Positions 43,096 to 54,917 are shown, numbered from the stretch's first letter. The stretch: 64,000 nt of DNA from Serripes groenlandicus (GCA_031761405.1 JASEVX010000013.1:47128143-47192142); one strand, 5' to 3'. Notes: a model not told the origin generated them from the sequence alone. Translations and numbers: made by a program.

Positions 43096-45910
43096 TAGAG
43101 GGCTAAGATGGCCCTAAATCGAACACGTAATTGATAGTATATTAGTAGCAAATATTTAACTGCAAATATCTGGGAAAATTTGATTAGGAAAGCAAATGAA
43201 ACTGCAAGGAAAGGACACTGTTAAACAAATAGCCATTTTAAAGGTCATTTATATCTTGAAATCCAACAACAAGTTTAATAAGAATGGAATTATAAAGTAT
43301 TGTCATTTTGTCACTTTCCTGATGCCGCCTTTCTGCCATATTTGTCAACGAAATCAATATGGCTTTAACAGTTTTTGTAAAGGGACACTCAAGGAACATT
43401 TCTACCAAATTATCTTGCAATCGGACAAGCAGATTATGGAGGAAAAGGATTTTTTAAATTTGGGTATTTTATCAGTTTCTGATATTGCAGCAACCAAAGT
43501 TCTACACAGAATGTTAGTCTTTGAACGATTTTGAAAGAGGACCAACAAAGGAATATTCCTGTGAAGTCAAATTGAAATTGGTCAAGTGGAATGGTAGGAG
43601 TTGTCAATTGTAGCTAAAAGTTCAATTTACCCCTTTTGTGATGACACCTGGTTGAAAAATTACGTAGTATAGAGGATCACTGCAGTAAGATTCCTATTAC
43701 ATTTTCTTAAAATCAGAGAAGCACTTTCATAACTAGAATGGAGTGCTCTCCGGCGCTCGTGTGTCACCTGCCGGGGCCTTGTCAGAAAATTTTATTTTTT
43801 GACAGAAAAGGGGCAATAACTCTGATATAAAATATACCCCCTTTTGTGAACCAATCACACACATTGATATGAAACATTTGTCAGAAGTTTCAATGTAATC
43901 CTTTGAGTAGAAAAAAAGTTATTTAAAAACGTGACGAAAAAGTGTGACGGACAGACAGACAGACAGACGCCGGACAAAATAAACAAGAGGGCCATGATGG
44001 TCCTGGAATCGCTCACCTGATATTTTTTTCACTTTAGCTATATAAGCCCCGCCATCTGGCGGGCATAGTTTCCAACCAATCAACTTGGCTTGAAGGAATC
44101 TGATAGAGGGTCACCCTAGGAACATTTCTACAAAATTATTTGAAAATCGGCCTGATACTTTAGGAGGAGAAGATTTTTTAAGTTTTCACTATAGCCATAA
44201 AAGGCAAAATAGCCCCGCCCCCTGGCGGCCATGTTTTTTGACCAATCAACATGGCTTGAAGGAATATGATAGAGGGTCATCCAAGGAACATTTCTACAAA
44301 ATTATTTGAAAATCGGCACGACACTTTTGGAGGAGAAGATTTTTTAAGTTTGCACTATAGCTATATAAGGCAAAATAGCCCCGCCCCCCTCCCCCCTGGC
44401 GGCCATGATTTTCGACCAATCAACATGGCTTAAAGGAATCTGATAGAGGGTCATCCAAGGAATATTTCTACAAAATTATTTGAAAATCGGCCTGACACTT
44501 TTGGAGGAGAAGATTTTTTAAGTTTTCACTATAGCCATATAAGGCAAAAAAGCCCCGCACCCCTGGCGGCCATGTTTTTCGACCAATCAACATGGCTTTA
44601 AGGAATCCGATAGAGAGTCACCCAAGGAACATTTCTACAAAATAAGCTCAAAATCCGCCAACCAGTTTGGGAGAAGAAGAATTTTGAAGTTTTTTTCGTT
44701 TCGTTGCCATGGAAACCAGAATTCTGCATGGATCCCAACAATTTTAAGGAATTCTGGTGAGGTCATTGAGCGGATGCTTTCTGTGAAGTTTCATCCCAAT
44801 TGACCCACTGGTTACTGAGGAGAAGATGTTGAAGATTTTTTAAGTTTGCACTATAACCATAAAAGTCAAAATAGCCCCGCCCCCTGGCAGCCATGTTTTT
44901 GACCAATCAACATGGCTTGAAGGAATCTGATAGAGGGTCAACCAAGGAACATTTCTACAAAATTATTTGAAAATCGGCCCTACACTTTTGGAGGAGAAGA
45001 TTTTTTAAGTTTGCACTATAGCCATATAAGGCAAAATAGCCCCACCCCCCTGGTGGCCATGTTTTTCGACCAATCAACATGGCTTGAAGGAATCTGATAG
45101 AGGGTCACCCAAGGAACATTTCTACAAAATAATTTGAAAATCTGCCTTACCATTTCGGAGGAGAAGATTTTTTAAGAATTTTGATTTTTTATTCATTTCA
45201 TTGCCATGGAAACCAGAATTCTGCATGGATCCCAAAAATGTTAAGGAATTCTGGTGAGGACATTGAGAGGATGTGAAGTTTCATCCCAGTTGACCCACCG
45301 GTTACAGAGGAGAAAATGTTGACGGACGACGGACGACGGACGCCGGACATAGGGCGATCACAATAACTCACCTTGAGCACTTCGTGCACAGGTGAGCTAA
45401 AAAGTAATCCCTAAGTGCCTACCATGCTACGCAGGTGAAACAAAAATGAAATTATCAAATTTTCTCATTTTGCGGACAAAATAAAAAAGTAATTCCTAAG
45501 TGCCTATCATGCTACGCAGGTGACACAAAAATGAAATTATCAAATTTTCTCATTTTGCCCCCTTTCTGACGCCGCCTGACTGCCATGTTTTTCGACCAGT
45601 CAGTATGGCTTGAACAATTTTCGTAGAGGGTCACCCAAGGAACATTTCTACCAAATTATATTGGAATCTGACAATCAGATTTTGCCCCTTTTCTGATTCC
45701 GCAGCAACCAAAGTTTTCAATGGATTTTAAATCTTTAAACAATTTTGAAAGAGAACCACCAAAGGGACATGCCTGTGATGTTTTGTGAAAAAATTGTTGC
45801 TGCGGTTTAGGATGAGATAACGTTAAAGCTAAAAGTTAACGACGGACGACAGGCGACGGACAGAGATAGATCAGAATATATCACCTTAAGCATTCAGCTC
45901 AGGTGATCTA
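43096..45910 (+). repeat. pearl/Helitron-like repeat, GGTGATCTAAAA subfamily, split by a second copy
   Basis: 5' end AGAGGGCTAAGATGGCCCTA; 3' end CATTCAGCTCAGGTGATCTAAAA. Its left part runs to 43981 and ends in (ACAG)n and GCCGGACAAAATA. Its right part resumes at 45399 with AAAAAGTAATCCCTAAGTGC. An 86-bp tandem duplication at 45402-45560 repeats the junction sequence. Confidence 0.7.
43982..45398 (+). mobile_element. pearl/Helitron-like repeat nested in 43096-45910
   Basis: It starts AACAAGAGGGCCATGATGGT and CGCTCACCTG. It has about six core units with CCCCTGGCGGCCATGTTTTT and GAACATTTCTACAAAATTAT, and ends with a GACGGACGACGGACGACGG tract and GAGCACTTCGTGCACAGGTG then AGCT. Same family and same ends as 40211-41646 in the opposite orientation. 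Confidence 0.8.
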
Positions 45911-46661
45911 AAAACCCACAAGACCTACACAGAGTCTACTCCATATGCTAAAATAATAACAACAGTAATGTTTTCGTATGGGATTATTTGGGAAGTCCCA
46001 CACAGTACCACTTTGTTACTTATAGATAGCCTCTCTATATGGTTCATATACTATAATAATAAAGACAATGTGTGCAACATAATTTACTTCCCTTGCCCGG
46101 TTTGGGCAATAATTTTTCATCGAAAAACGCAGAAAACGACCTGGTCTCAGGAAGATACAGGTAAATGATTTTTCTCATGACCCACCATACCAAAATGTGC
46201 CAACTGACCTTAACTTAAACTATGAACATTTAAAGAAGGCTTGACCTCCATGCATTGACGTTACACGATTGACTATTCCGAAGCGAATAATTATTAAAAC
46301 AACGCTTTTAAACATGCTCCATTTCCCCCCCGACTTCTTTTAAAAGCGTACAAATGTATTCTAACAAGATATGTTTGTCAAAGATTATGTTCCACTGAGC
46401 GCGCTCATGTTGTCAGGAATATTTGAACAACAGAATAAAATATGCATGGACCGAAATGCCATCAGATTTGTCATTTCACATTGGATGTTTTTGAGTCAGT
46501 TTTAAGATTATGATTAATGTACATTCAAGTTTGAGGAGGGTAGGTACAGTTCTTAATCACATTGAGATGATGACTGATACTTGCAGGTAAACATGTATCC
46601 TCCTGGCAGTAGGGAATAAGTACACATGATGTAAATTTGAATGAGCAATATGGTTTTGATC
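45911..46661. other. interval without recognised gene
   Basis: A 66-codon frame at 45968-46168 (MFSYGIIWEVPHSTTLLLID...) shows no motif. Nothing else supportable. Confidence 0.4.
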
Positions 46662-47103
46662 AAGAGGGCCAAGATGGCCCTAAATAGATAACCTGAATAT
46701 TTTTAAAGTGTTTACCCAAACAAGTCTATGTGAAACAAGTAATCCCCAGGGTGGGGCCATTCTTTACCTCAGGTCTATAATTTGAACAATATTGGTAGAG
46801 GTCCACTAGATAAAGCTACATACCAAATATCAAAGGCCTGAGCCACCTACTTTTAGACATGAAGATTTTTAAAGTTGTTTCCCTATACGAGTCTATGTGA
46901 AACAAGTGACCCCAAGGGAGGGGCAATTTTTGACACCAGGGCTATTATTTGAACAATCTTTGTAGAGGTCCACTAGATGAAGCTACATACCAAATATCAA
47001 AGCCTTGGCCTTCTACTTTTAGATAAGAATATTTTTAAAGTTGTTTCCCTATACAAGTCTATGTAACACAAGTGAGCCCCTTTAGCTCACAGGTGATCTA
47101 AAA
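46662..47103 (+). repeat. pearl-like repeat, CTATACAAGTCTATGTGAAA core
   Basis: 5' end TCAAGAGGGCCAAGATGGCC. Two and a half core units of about 168 bp (AGGTCCACTAGATGAAGCTA, CATACCAAATATCAAAGCC). 3' end TTAGCTCACAGGTGATCTAA. Confidence 0.75.
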
Positions 47104-47545
47104 ATCTACTGGCCACCCCAGCCTCCATGTTAAGTTTGAGGGCCATTGGTGCAGGCAATGTCGAATTATCACTCGGACAAACTTTTCCCGTTCACAGTCA
47201 CTGTGACCTTTAATCAGATAACCTCGAAATCAATAGGGGTCATCTACTGGTCACCTAAGGTCCATGTCAAGTTTGAGGAACATATATGCAGGCAATGATG
47301 AGTTGTCAGTTGGGCAAGCTTTTCGTGTTCAAGGTCACTGTGACCTTTGACCTGATGACCACAAAAAGGGGTCATGTACTGGTCAGGCCCAACCTCCAAG
47401 TCAAGTTTGACGACCATAGGTCCAGGCAATGTTGAGTTATCACTTGGACAAGCTTTGGTCTACCGACCTATCGACCGACCGACCAACGGACCGACCTAAC
47501 GACATATGCAAAGCAATATACCCCTCTTCTTCGAAGGGCATACAA
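47104..47545 (+). repeat. repeat with GTCACTGTGACCTTTGACCT core and (CCGA)n
   Basis: Three diverged units of about 150 bp, then CGACCGACCGACC and the end TATACCCCTCTTCTTCGAAG. The terminus matches that of 2618-2911. Confidence 0.7.
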
Positions 47546-48726
47546 AAAAATATATCTAAATTAATGATATTACTTTAGCAGATAAATGATTAAATATCAT
47601 GCCCAACAATCGTTGATCATATGATAGTTATTTTTAGAATAGTAGTGACTAATAGTACAATGTTCTTTTTAAAGCGCGTCATTTAAAACAGTAACAGTGT
47701 GTCAGTTCGAACATTTAGCTTGGTTGTTTTAACATCTGCATAGTCTATATTATTCTGAAATATAGACTAAGGTCAATCATGCCTGGTCTAGTAAAATATG
47801 AGATGGCAGGAAAGGAATGAAGTGGTCTCTGGAAGCATCGGAAGGTACTTGTAGTAAGGTGAACCGGTAAAATGTTTTAGTCTTTTATTAATAATATCAT
47901 AACATAAAGAGTGGATGGGTTCTGCCTTTTTTTTTTCACACACATGGCAATATTTATTAAGGAAGCAGGCATAGAGCTTGATTAATATTACTTTAAAGCT
48001 TGTTTTACAATTGATGTAAAATAAATATGTTTAAACTTAAACTAAATATTCAAATTTGTTATCTATCCCTATTCGGGTCACACCAAAGACTTTAACAAGC
48101 GCGCCGCGGAGCAAAAGCTCATCTGATTCTAAGTCGAAAGTGCATTAATGAATAACTATTAAAGCAAGAAGTATGTGACTTGCTATAGACATGCGTATTT
48201 TTCATATAAACATGTTACTCACTCTACATGTACCAAGTTTCATAAAATGTTTTTTGAATTATGAGGTTAGGTTAAAGTTGTGCGACGACACCAACGACGC
48301 CAAGGGTATCACAATAGACCATCGATTTTCTTCGAAAAACAGACGAGCTTAAAATGGTAGTAATGGCTGCCCTCCTTGGCGCTCAGCGTTGCAGGATTAG
48401 AATTACGTCTGACTCTCTAGTTTCAAATTTGTAATCAACTCAAGTTTAATTAAATTTATCCTGTTGCTAATTTGTACATAAAGCTTGCATGCAAGCATAA
48501 CATAGCCTTTTTGGTAAAAATTAAACTTTAAGTATTTTGCTCAAGTAGATAAAATTGGGCTTATAATATTCAAAATGTGTTGTATATATATTTATCACAT
48601 AACTTGCACTCCAGGAGTGACATAAAGCAGTGACATAAATATCATATGTAACTAGTAACATAAATAGCCGACTCACAGCACGTATGCTGTTTTTGTATTC
48701 ATACGCCTGATTTGTAAACAACAACA
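47546..48726. other. non-coding interval with SINE tails
   Basis: 47960-48050 is a SINE 3' part (GGAAGCAGGCATAGAGCTTG to GATGTAAAATAAATATGTTT) like the one in 51886-52091. 48351-48425 holds TAATGGCTGCCCTCCTTGGC, a fragment of the GGTAAGTTACCAGT SINE. No gene. Confidence 0.55.
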
Positions 48727-49072
48727 ATGGCCGATTCCTGTTTCGAACCCGGCGATTCCGTTAAAATAGATGGTAAAGGCAAAGCCATGGTTATAGAAAA
48801 GGTGTATCGGGGTTTCGGAACATTTTACCAGATAAGACTTTGTGACAGTGATTATGAATTTGAAATCTCCAAACAACGTTCACACAGTGTCATCCGTTAA
48901 ATTTGAATCTGCTCTCAACATGCAACTGCATGGTGGAATAAACAGCATTTTTGTGTCGCAAATTCACGGTGGAAAGTTTGAAATTCACATTCATCAAAAC
49001 AAAACTACTCCTCACATCCAACCAGCGAGAAAGAGAATCCGAATTATTGAATCTGACACTGATTCCCAATAA
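48727..49072 (+). pseudogene. small ORF pair, probably one frameshifted gene
   Basis: An ATG at 48727 in a good context (AACAATGG) opens a 57-codon frame (MADSCFEPGDSVKIDGKG...) ending TAA at 48900. The next frame, open from 48842, carries on with KFESALNMQLHGGINSIFV and ends PARKRIRIIESDTDSQ at 49072, where AATAAA overlaps the stop. The two frames look protein-like and overlap, so a single base change or an unrecognised splice could join them. I do not recognise the family; the acidic/basic C-terminus suggests a nuclear protein at most. Confidence 0.4.
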
Positions 49073-49477
49073 AAGTTTGGGAAAAACACAGCGTGTACAA
49101 AAAAACATGTATACATGTTTGACCTACTGCCAAAATGTATGTGTAAATCATTGAGAATGCCAGTGTGACGTCACTTTAAATGACAGCATATTGTTTACAA
49201 TTGTTCTGAATTTTGGCATTTATTAAAAATATTGTTTAAAGAGAATAAATCTCGATAAATGAAATGTTATAAGTGCCGTGTTGCTAATTTTGTATAAAAT
49301 CAAAAGGTTATTGATAAGGACTACTTTTTACAGTGGAAGTATGCATTAGAACTTCGGGTTGAACTTCGGTCACTGTTTATATGAGGACGAAAAAAGATCG
49401 ATTTATAGATTGAAAACAATCTTTTTATGGTGTTATGTGATAAATAGAAACTTACATTCATGCTTAAAAATATTTCA

Positions 49478-49572
49478 TATTGTTTTTATGAAACTCGTCG
49501 ACTGAAACGAATATGAAGCTCGGCAGAGCCTCGCGTCATATTATTTAAGTCGACTCGTTTCATAAAAACAAT
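49478..49572. repeat. short fold-back element
   Basis: ATTGTTTTTATGAAACTCGT then CGAC at 49478 pairs with GTCGACTCGTTTCATAAAAA then CAAT ending 49572. The loop holds AAGCTCGGCAGAGCCTCGCG. Confidence 0.75.
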
Positions 49573-49586
49573 AACAAACTAGAATT

Positions 49587-50408
49587 GTTTTTGCAAAAAA
49601 CAGATGTCTCCCCTCAAATATCTGTCAAAATCTCTCAAAACATTCCAACCTATAAATTTGGGACAGATATGGAGCGGACACGAAATAAAGCCTCAAACCT
49701 TTGACCTTCAAGCGTGACCTTGACATTGACCCTATATTGTCGAGACGCGGGTTCTGCACGTCGCCTTGATGAGGTAAACATGTGACCCAAGTTTCATGAA
49801 AATCCTTCAAGCCGTCTGGGAGATATGGAGCGGACACAAAATAAAGCCTCAAACCTTTGACATTCAAGCGTGACCTTGACCTTGACCCTATATTGTCGAG
49901 ACGCAGGTTCTGCACGTCGCCTTGATGAGGTGAACATGTGACCCAAGTTTCATGAAAATCCTTCAAGCCGTCTCGGAGATATGGAGCGGACACGAAATAA
50001 AGCCTCAAACCTTTGACCTTCAAGTGTGACATTGACCTTGACCCTATATTGTCGAGACGCGGGTTCTGCACGTCGCCTTGATGAGGTGAACATGTGACCC
50101 AAGTTTCATGAAAATCCTTCAAGCCGTCTGGGAGATATGGAGCGGACACGAAATAAAGCCTCAAACCTTTGACCTTCAAGCGTGACCTTGACCTTGACCC
50201 TATATTGTCGAGACGCGGGTTCTGCACGTCGCCTTGATGAGGTGAACATGTGAGCCAAGTTTCATGAAAATCCTTCAAGCCGTCTTGGAGATATGGAGCG
50301 GACACGATTTCGGACAGACGGACAGACAGACAGACGGACAGACAGACAGACAGACAGACGCCGAGGACAAAAACAATATATCTCCCCTGTATACAGGGGG
50401 AGACATAA
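49587..50408. repeat. pearl-like repeat with 156-bp core and (ACAG)n
   Basis: Four units of exactly 156 bp start at 49671, 49827, 49983 and 50139 (GGAGCGGACACGAAATAAAG). They are followed by a CAGACAGACAGACAGACAG tract at 50311-50360 and GGGGGAGACATAAT. The ends CAGATGTCTCCCCT / GGGGGAGACAT are inverted. Because 156 is divisible by three, the minus strand shows a 275-codon frame with a 52-residue repeat (SAPYLPDGLKDFHETWVTC...), which I read as a by-product. Confidence 0.8.
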
Positions 50409-50515
50409 TAAGCACTCATGTATGATCCTCTATAGGTGACATTTCTGGCCACAATTATGTAATACCTTATCCACTCTATTCATTCCTGTTTTGTATTTCT
50501 CATAAACTATCCTTA

Positions 50516-50844
50516 TAGTGGGGTGGCTAAGCATAAAATCGTGCACTTTGGGTTAAAAGCATGTAACTTGGCACACATATAAAACATCCCTGACTGATTA
50601 TTTTTAGATATGGACCCAAGTCAGCCGCGCCCCCTGGTGACCATGGCGGCCATTTTTCAAAATGGCCGCCAAAATGGCCGACCATTTCTTCAAATGCTTT
50701 TATCTTTGTAACTATATGCAGTATACTCATATTCTTGGTGTCTAGATATACAGATTTCAGGCCAAGGAAGCCATTGGGCACACATATATAAAGTATTTTG
50801 TTTTAGAAAAAACTTTTATATCATTTAAAATGGCAATTTTTTGG
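50516..50844 (+). repeat. left terminal inverted repeat
   Basis: About 330 bp, roughly 90 percent alike by eye to the right arm. It contains the palindrome GGCGGCCATTTT / AAAATGGCCGCC and several GGCCATTTTGG motifs, which are candidate transposase-binding sites. Confidence 0.85.
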
Positions 50845-51885
50845 AAAAATCACCACCGTCTATTAAACGATCATGATCATGTTACAGATACGTTGCTGAA
50901 AATCTAATCAATTTTCAGGAATTAGATGCTATTCCTGCAGGTGTCAATATACAACACTTGAATATTGACACAGGATTAGAAAATGTATTGTATGAACAAA
51001 GCGCAGCATGGAATAAATCTTGTAGAAATAAAATAGGCAATGACAAGCTTCAAAGAGCAAGCAAGAGAAAGACGGAGAAATCACACAATGCAAGTCCAGT
51101 TAAAACTAGTAGATCTTCATCGGAACACCAACAACACACACAGGTAAAAGATGTGTGTATCTTCTGTGATAATCCTGCTGGATCCGTTGGTCTTCACAAT
51201 GCTTCCACGTTTGAAGTTGATTTCAAAGTAAGGACGTGTGCAACAGAACTGTGTGATACAAAACTGCTAGCAAAATTGGCTGGTGGAAACATGGTAGCTA
51301 TAGATGCCAAGTATCATGCCAAGTGCTTGGCAAAACTGAACAAACGTGCACAACTCTCACGGAAGGACCAGGAAGAGAGTTCAGAAAATGTGCTACACGG
51401 CATAGTTTTTGCTGAATTGGTTTCATATATTGAAACCTATAGGGGTTCATTGGAAACAAGGCCAATTTTCACAATGGCAGGACATGAAGAACCTTTACAT
51501 ATCCAGGCTAAATGAGCTTGGTTTGGATCAAGTGCAAGTTCATACAACTAGGCTCAAGGATCGGATACTGGCTGCCATTCCAGATCTGAGATCGCAGACT
51601 GAAGGCAGGGACATTCTACTAATATCATTGCATGCTCAGTAAACAGGAGCTGACCAAAGAATATGTTGTATCATGGTCTGCATACCATGCTTCTATACAG
51701 CAGGTTGTAGCAGCTCCTAGCACAATTGTGGCCCTCATGCCCCTGTTCCTTGAATGCGCACATTCGGTAACCATGATAAAACAATCGATGAATGTATAGT
51801 TAATGCTGCAATAGAATACCTCAACCCTGGACAAATTCCAATGCTAGTAATGGATCAACCACTGTTTGCAATCTTAAAAACAATA

Positions 51886-52091
51886 TGTGGAAGACAGTGG
51901 TGCAGGGGTAGAGCGTCGACCTCTCGTATCAAAGGTCCTGGTTCGAGTCCCGTGATAAGCGGGTCCTGACTTTGGGATTTTTCCACACAAACGGTGCGAG
52001 TACTGGTTAAGTCTACAGGAAGCAGACATCGAGCGTGATTAATATAAGCTGAAAGCTTGTTTCGCAATCGATGTAAATAAATAAGTTTAAA
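51886..52091 (+). mobile_element. tRNA-derived SINE inserted in the transposon ORF
   Basis: CTTAAAAACAATA at 51873-51885 is repeated exactly at 52092-52104, a 13-bp target duplication. The SINE starts TGTGGAAGACAGTGGTGCAG, has TAGAGCGTCGACCTCTCGTA and GGTTCGAGTCCCGTGATAAG (B box), and ends GATGTAAATAAATAAGTTTA. The ORF reads on in frame once it is removed (ILKTI then QWNFTATHRE). Full-length reference copy for the 4228-4441 element. Confidence 0.95.
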
Positions 52092-53781
52092 CTTAAAAAC
52101 AATACAGTGGAACTTTACTGCAACACATCGAGAAGATAAATATCTTATCATGGCTGGTGGACTACACATAGCGATGACAGCATTCAAGGTCATTGGCGAC
52201 TGGCGTGATGGGTGTTGTTGGACAACTGCCATCTTTAATGCCGGGATTGCAACGAGTGGAGTCGTCGACTCCCTGTTTAAAGCCTCACATGTAACCAGGA
52301 CAAGGCATGCTCATCATATAACAGCTGCTGCCCTCTTCAACCTGCAGCATTAAGCAACAAAGAACTCTGCTAGCGGGAGAGAATTTATTGAATTTCACAG
52401 ACTGGTGTGGCAAGATGACAGCAGGGCAACCACAGTTTAAATATTGGTCTGTTGTGCTTGAAATGAAACTTTGTATATTTCTGATCATCAAATCAATCAA
52501 GACATGACACTTTCTGAGCTACTGAGAATCACTTGCAATGTTCATTCCATGGGTATTCAGCTCTGACCATATCAACTATGCTAGATGGCTCTATGTGCAT
52601 GTCAGAGACATGTACTCTCTGTCAGAAACACACCCTGCCATCTACCAAAAGTTTGTCGCAGGAAGGTTCGTTGCACATAGAACAAACCATCCATTCTCTG
52701 CCATGGCACTCCATCAAGCCCACGAACAGGCAAATGCCAATGTGAAAGGTGATTGTGGGGCTGTGCGCTTGACTGACAACCCAAATGCGCTACAACGCTG
52801 GATGGTTGCAGGCCTCGAAATATCAAGAATGGTGGCAGAGTTTGAAGATGGCACCATTTATGGTTCAACTAAACACCATGAACAAACTATTGTTGTTCAA
52901 ACCTCATTTGCCAAGGAAGTAAAGGATCTTGTTGAAGTCTTTGAAGATATTTGAAATCCTTTCAAAGACGACAGTGGTGACCTGCTTACACTGGACACAA
53001 AGCTCATTATGGACTCTGAGGTACATACAATTGTAGAAAAAGCGTACACAGTGGGCCAGGAGCAGTATGACCGTTTTGTCAAAGAAAGGTTTGTTAATCA
53101 AACAAAGTCAATCAAAGACCAATACAGAAAAACAAACTCCAGGTGTTTACCAAAAGGTCACAGAAGCAAAGGTTCCAGGTTGCAACAATGAAGGAAGACA
53201 GTTTCCTCTTTTCCAGATTATACATAGCATGCCAATCCAGGGAAGGAAATCTTTTTTAAACACGAAACTCGGCCATGGCCTCCAGCACTCTCGAAAGGTG
53301 GGGCACTGAGATCTGGAAACAATGCAGACTTAATTGTAGAACTTGAAGCTCGTGCGCGACCAGTGGCGCAAACCCACAAGTTACTGCAAATATACTGGAT
53401 GGTGCAGTAATAGTTCAAATGCTGTCCCCAAAAACTCACAAACATTTGAAGACTATTCCAAAACAGTAGTCATGCTATACATTGAGCAACGGCTGGAACC
53501 TGCCGATATAATTTATATAGTGTGTAATGTTTACACACAAGGCAGCCTGAAGGCAGCAACCAGAGAAAAAAGGGTAGGGGTTAGGAGGAGAGTGGGGCTT
53601 TCATCAAAGTTTCCAAGTAACTGGAAAAGCTTCATTCGTGTTAATGAGAACAAGACAGAATTGTTTCAGCTGTTGGCAGAAGCGGCTACAGGTAGAGACC
53701 TTCCAGAAAAACAAGTCTTCAGCACATATGGGGAAAAAGTGCTTTCAGCACCAAGGAGAGGAGATAAAGTGCAGATTGAAC

Positions 53782-54090
53782 CATGCACGCATGAAGAAGC
53801 CGACACAAGATTGGTACTTCATCTTCTTGATGCGGCACATGCTGGTTATAAGAAGATAATGATCAGGACATGCGACACTGATGTAGTCGGGATCATACTG
53901 TCCAAACTAGCAAGTATTCCAATGGCACATGAAGTCTGGTTATGATTTGGTGTAGGGAGGCACCATAGGTACATTGCAGCACATACTATTGCAGCAAATT
54001 TGGGCTCATCTGAAGCACCAGCATTGGCAGTATTTCGTGCGTCCACGGGAAGTGACACAACGTCCTTTTTTGCAGGCATCAGCAAGAGGA
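53782..54090 (+). other. FEN/PIN-like motif cluster within the transposon ORF
   Basis: CTHEEADTRLV at 53782-53814, RTCDTDVVG at about 53866-53892 and TGSDTTSFFAG at about 54043-54078 sit in the order and spacing expected of a PIN/FEN core: an acidic helix, a D-x-D strand, then G-x-D followed by a glycine-lysine helical clamp (FAGISKRTAW). The TGA between them (53943-53945) is the main disruption in this part. Confidence 0.5.
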
Positions 54091-54917
54091 CAGCATGGAA
54101 AATGTGGGATGTATTTCCGGATGTCACCGATACATTCTCGTTACTCGCTGGTGCCCCTCCAAGTATACTTGACAGCACATTTGAAGTTCTAGAGAAATAT
54201 GTTGTTCTCTTGTACGACAAAACATGTCAACTGACGGAGGTAAATGAAGCAAGGCAGCATCTCTTTGCAAGTCAATCTAGATTCTTGGAAAATATTCCTC
54301 CAACACAGGCAGCTCTGAAACAGCATATACTACGAATCGCCTACCAAGCAGGGCATGTTTGGGGGGCAATCACTACAAAAAGAACCCATATTACCAAGTC
54401 CTGCGAACTGGGGATGGCACCAAAGGGATGGTTCATCGAAACCAAAATGGACCACCATTGGTCAGGCACAAGACATGTGTTACGAACTGATACACTGTAA
54501 CTGCCGCAAGGTATGCAGGGGTTTGTGCAAATACAGCAAGGCTAGCCTCCAGTGCAAGGCCCTATGTCGTTGTGAGTTGTTACAAAGAGTGTCTATAAAT
54601 GTGTAGATTTGATAGTGATATGTACCTCAATCCATGACACTTATGTGTGACGTACAATAAGCGACAAATGCCGTATGTATGAAAACCCGTAGTATACTAT
54701 GTTTTCATACAATAACTTGTAATATGGCTCGTATTGGACGTATAGTATTAATTCAACACTGTTATTTGCTGTGGAAATACAGATCCTTTAATAGTTTATT
54801 ACTTTTATTTCGTAACATATCATGCATATGTGAGTTGATTGGTTGATTGGTTGATTGGCAAAATTCAAACAGTTGTTACTATTATTACTACTGACAATGA
54901 TTCACTGGTTGTATATA

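Larger units (their letters stand above)
50895..54606 (+). pseudogene. transposon protein with Cys/His N-terminus, FEN-like motifs and CXC tail
   Basis: The broken frame reads in order: (1) 50919-51500, with CIFCDNPAGS and KYHAKCLAKL (C-x2-C...H-x3-C, zinc-binding). (2) After a frameshift near 51500, RLNELGLDQVQVHTTRLKDR to about 51640. (3) A conserved middle, with VNAAIEYLNPGQIPMLVMDQ to IMAGGLHIAMTAFKVIGDW, cut by the SINE at 51886-52091. (4) 52538-52954 and beyond, with SSDHINYARWLYVHVRDM and HEQANANVKGDCGAVRLTDN. (5) 53343-54500, with THEEADTRLVLHLLDAA, IMIRTCDTDVVG, an in-frame TGA at 53943, then STGSDTTSFFAGISKRTAWK. (6) The C-terminal CNCRKVCRGLCKYSKASLQC tail to 54606. I know this protein type as a multi-copy uncharacterised family in cnidarians and molluscs. 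Motif set 5 resembles the acidic metal-binding and helical-clamp pattern of FEN/XPG nucleases. Confidence 0.75.

Noticed and set aside
49625..50452. 275-codon open frame with 52-residue repeats on the minus strand
   Set aside because: It is explained by a 156-bp tandem repeat inside a pearl-like element with (ACAG)n; the repeat length is divisible by three and no protein motif is present.
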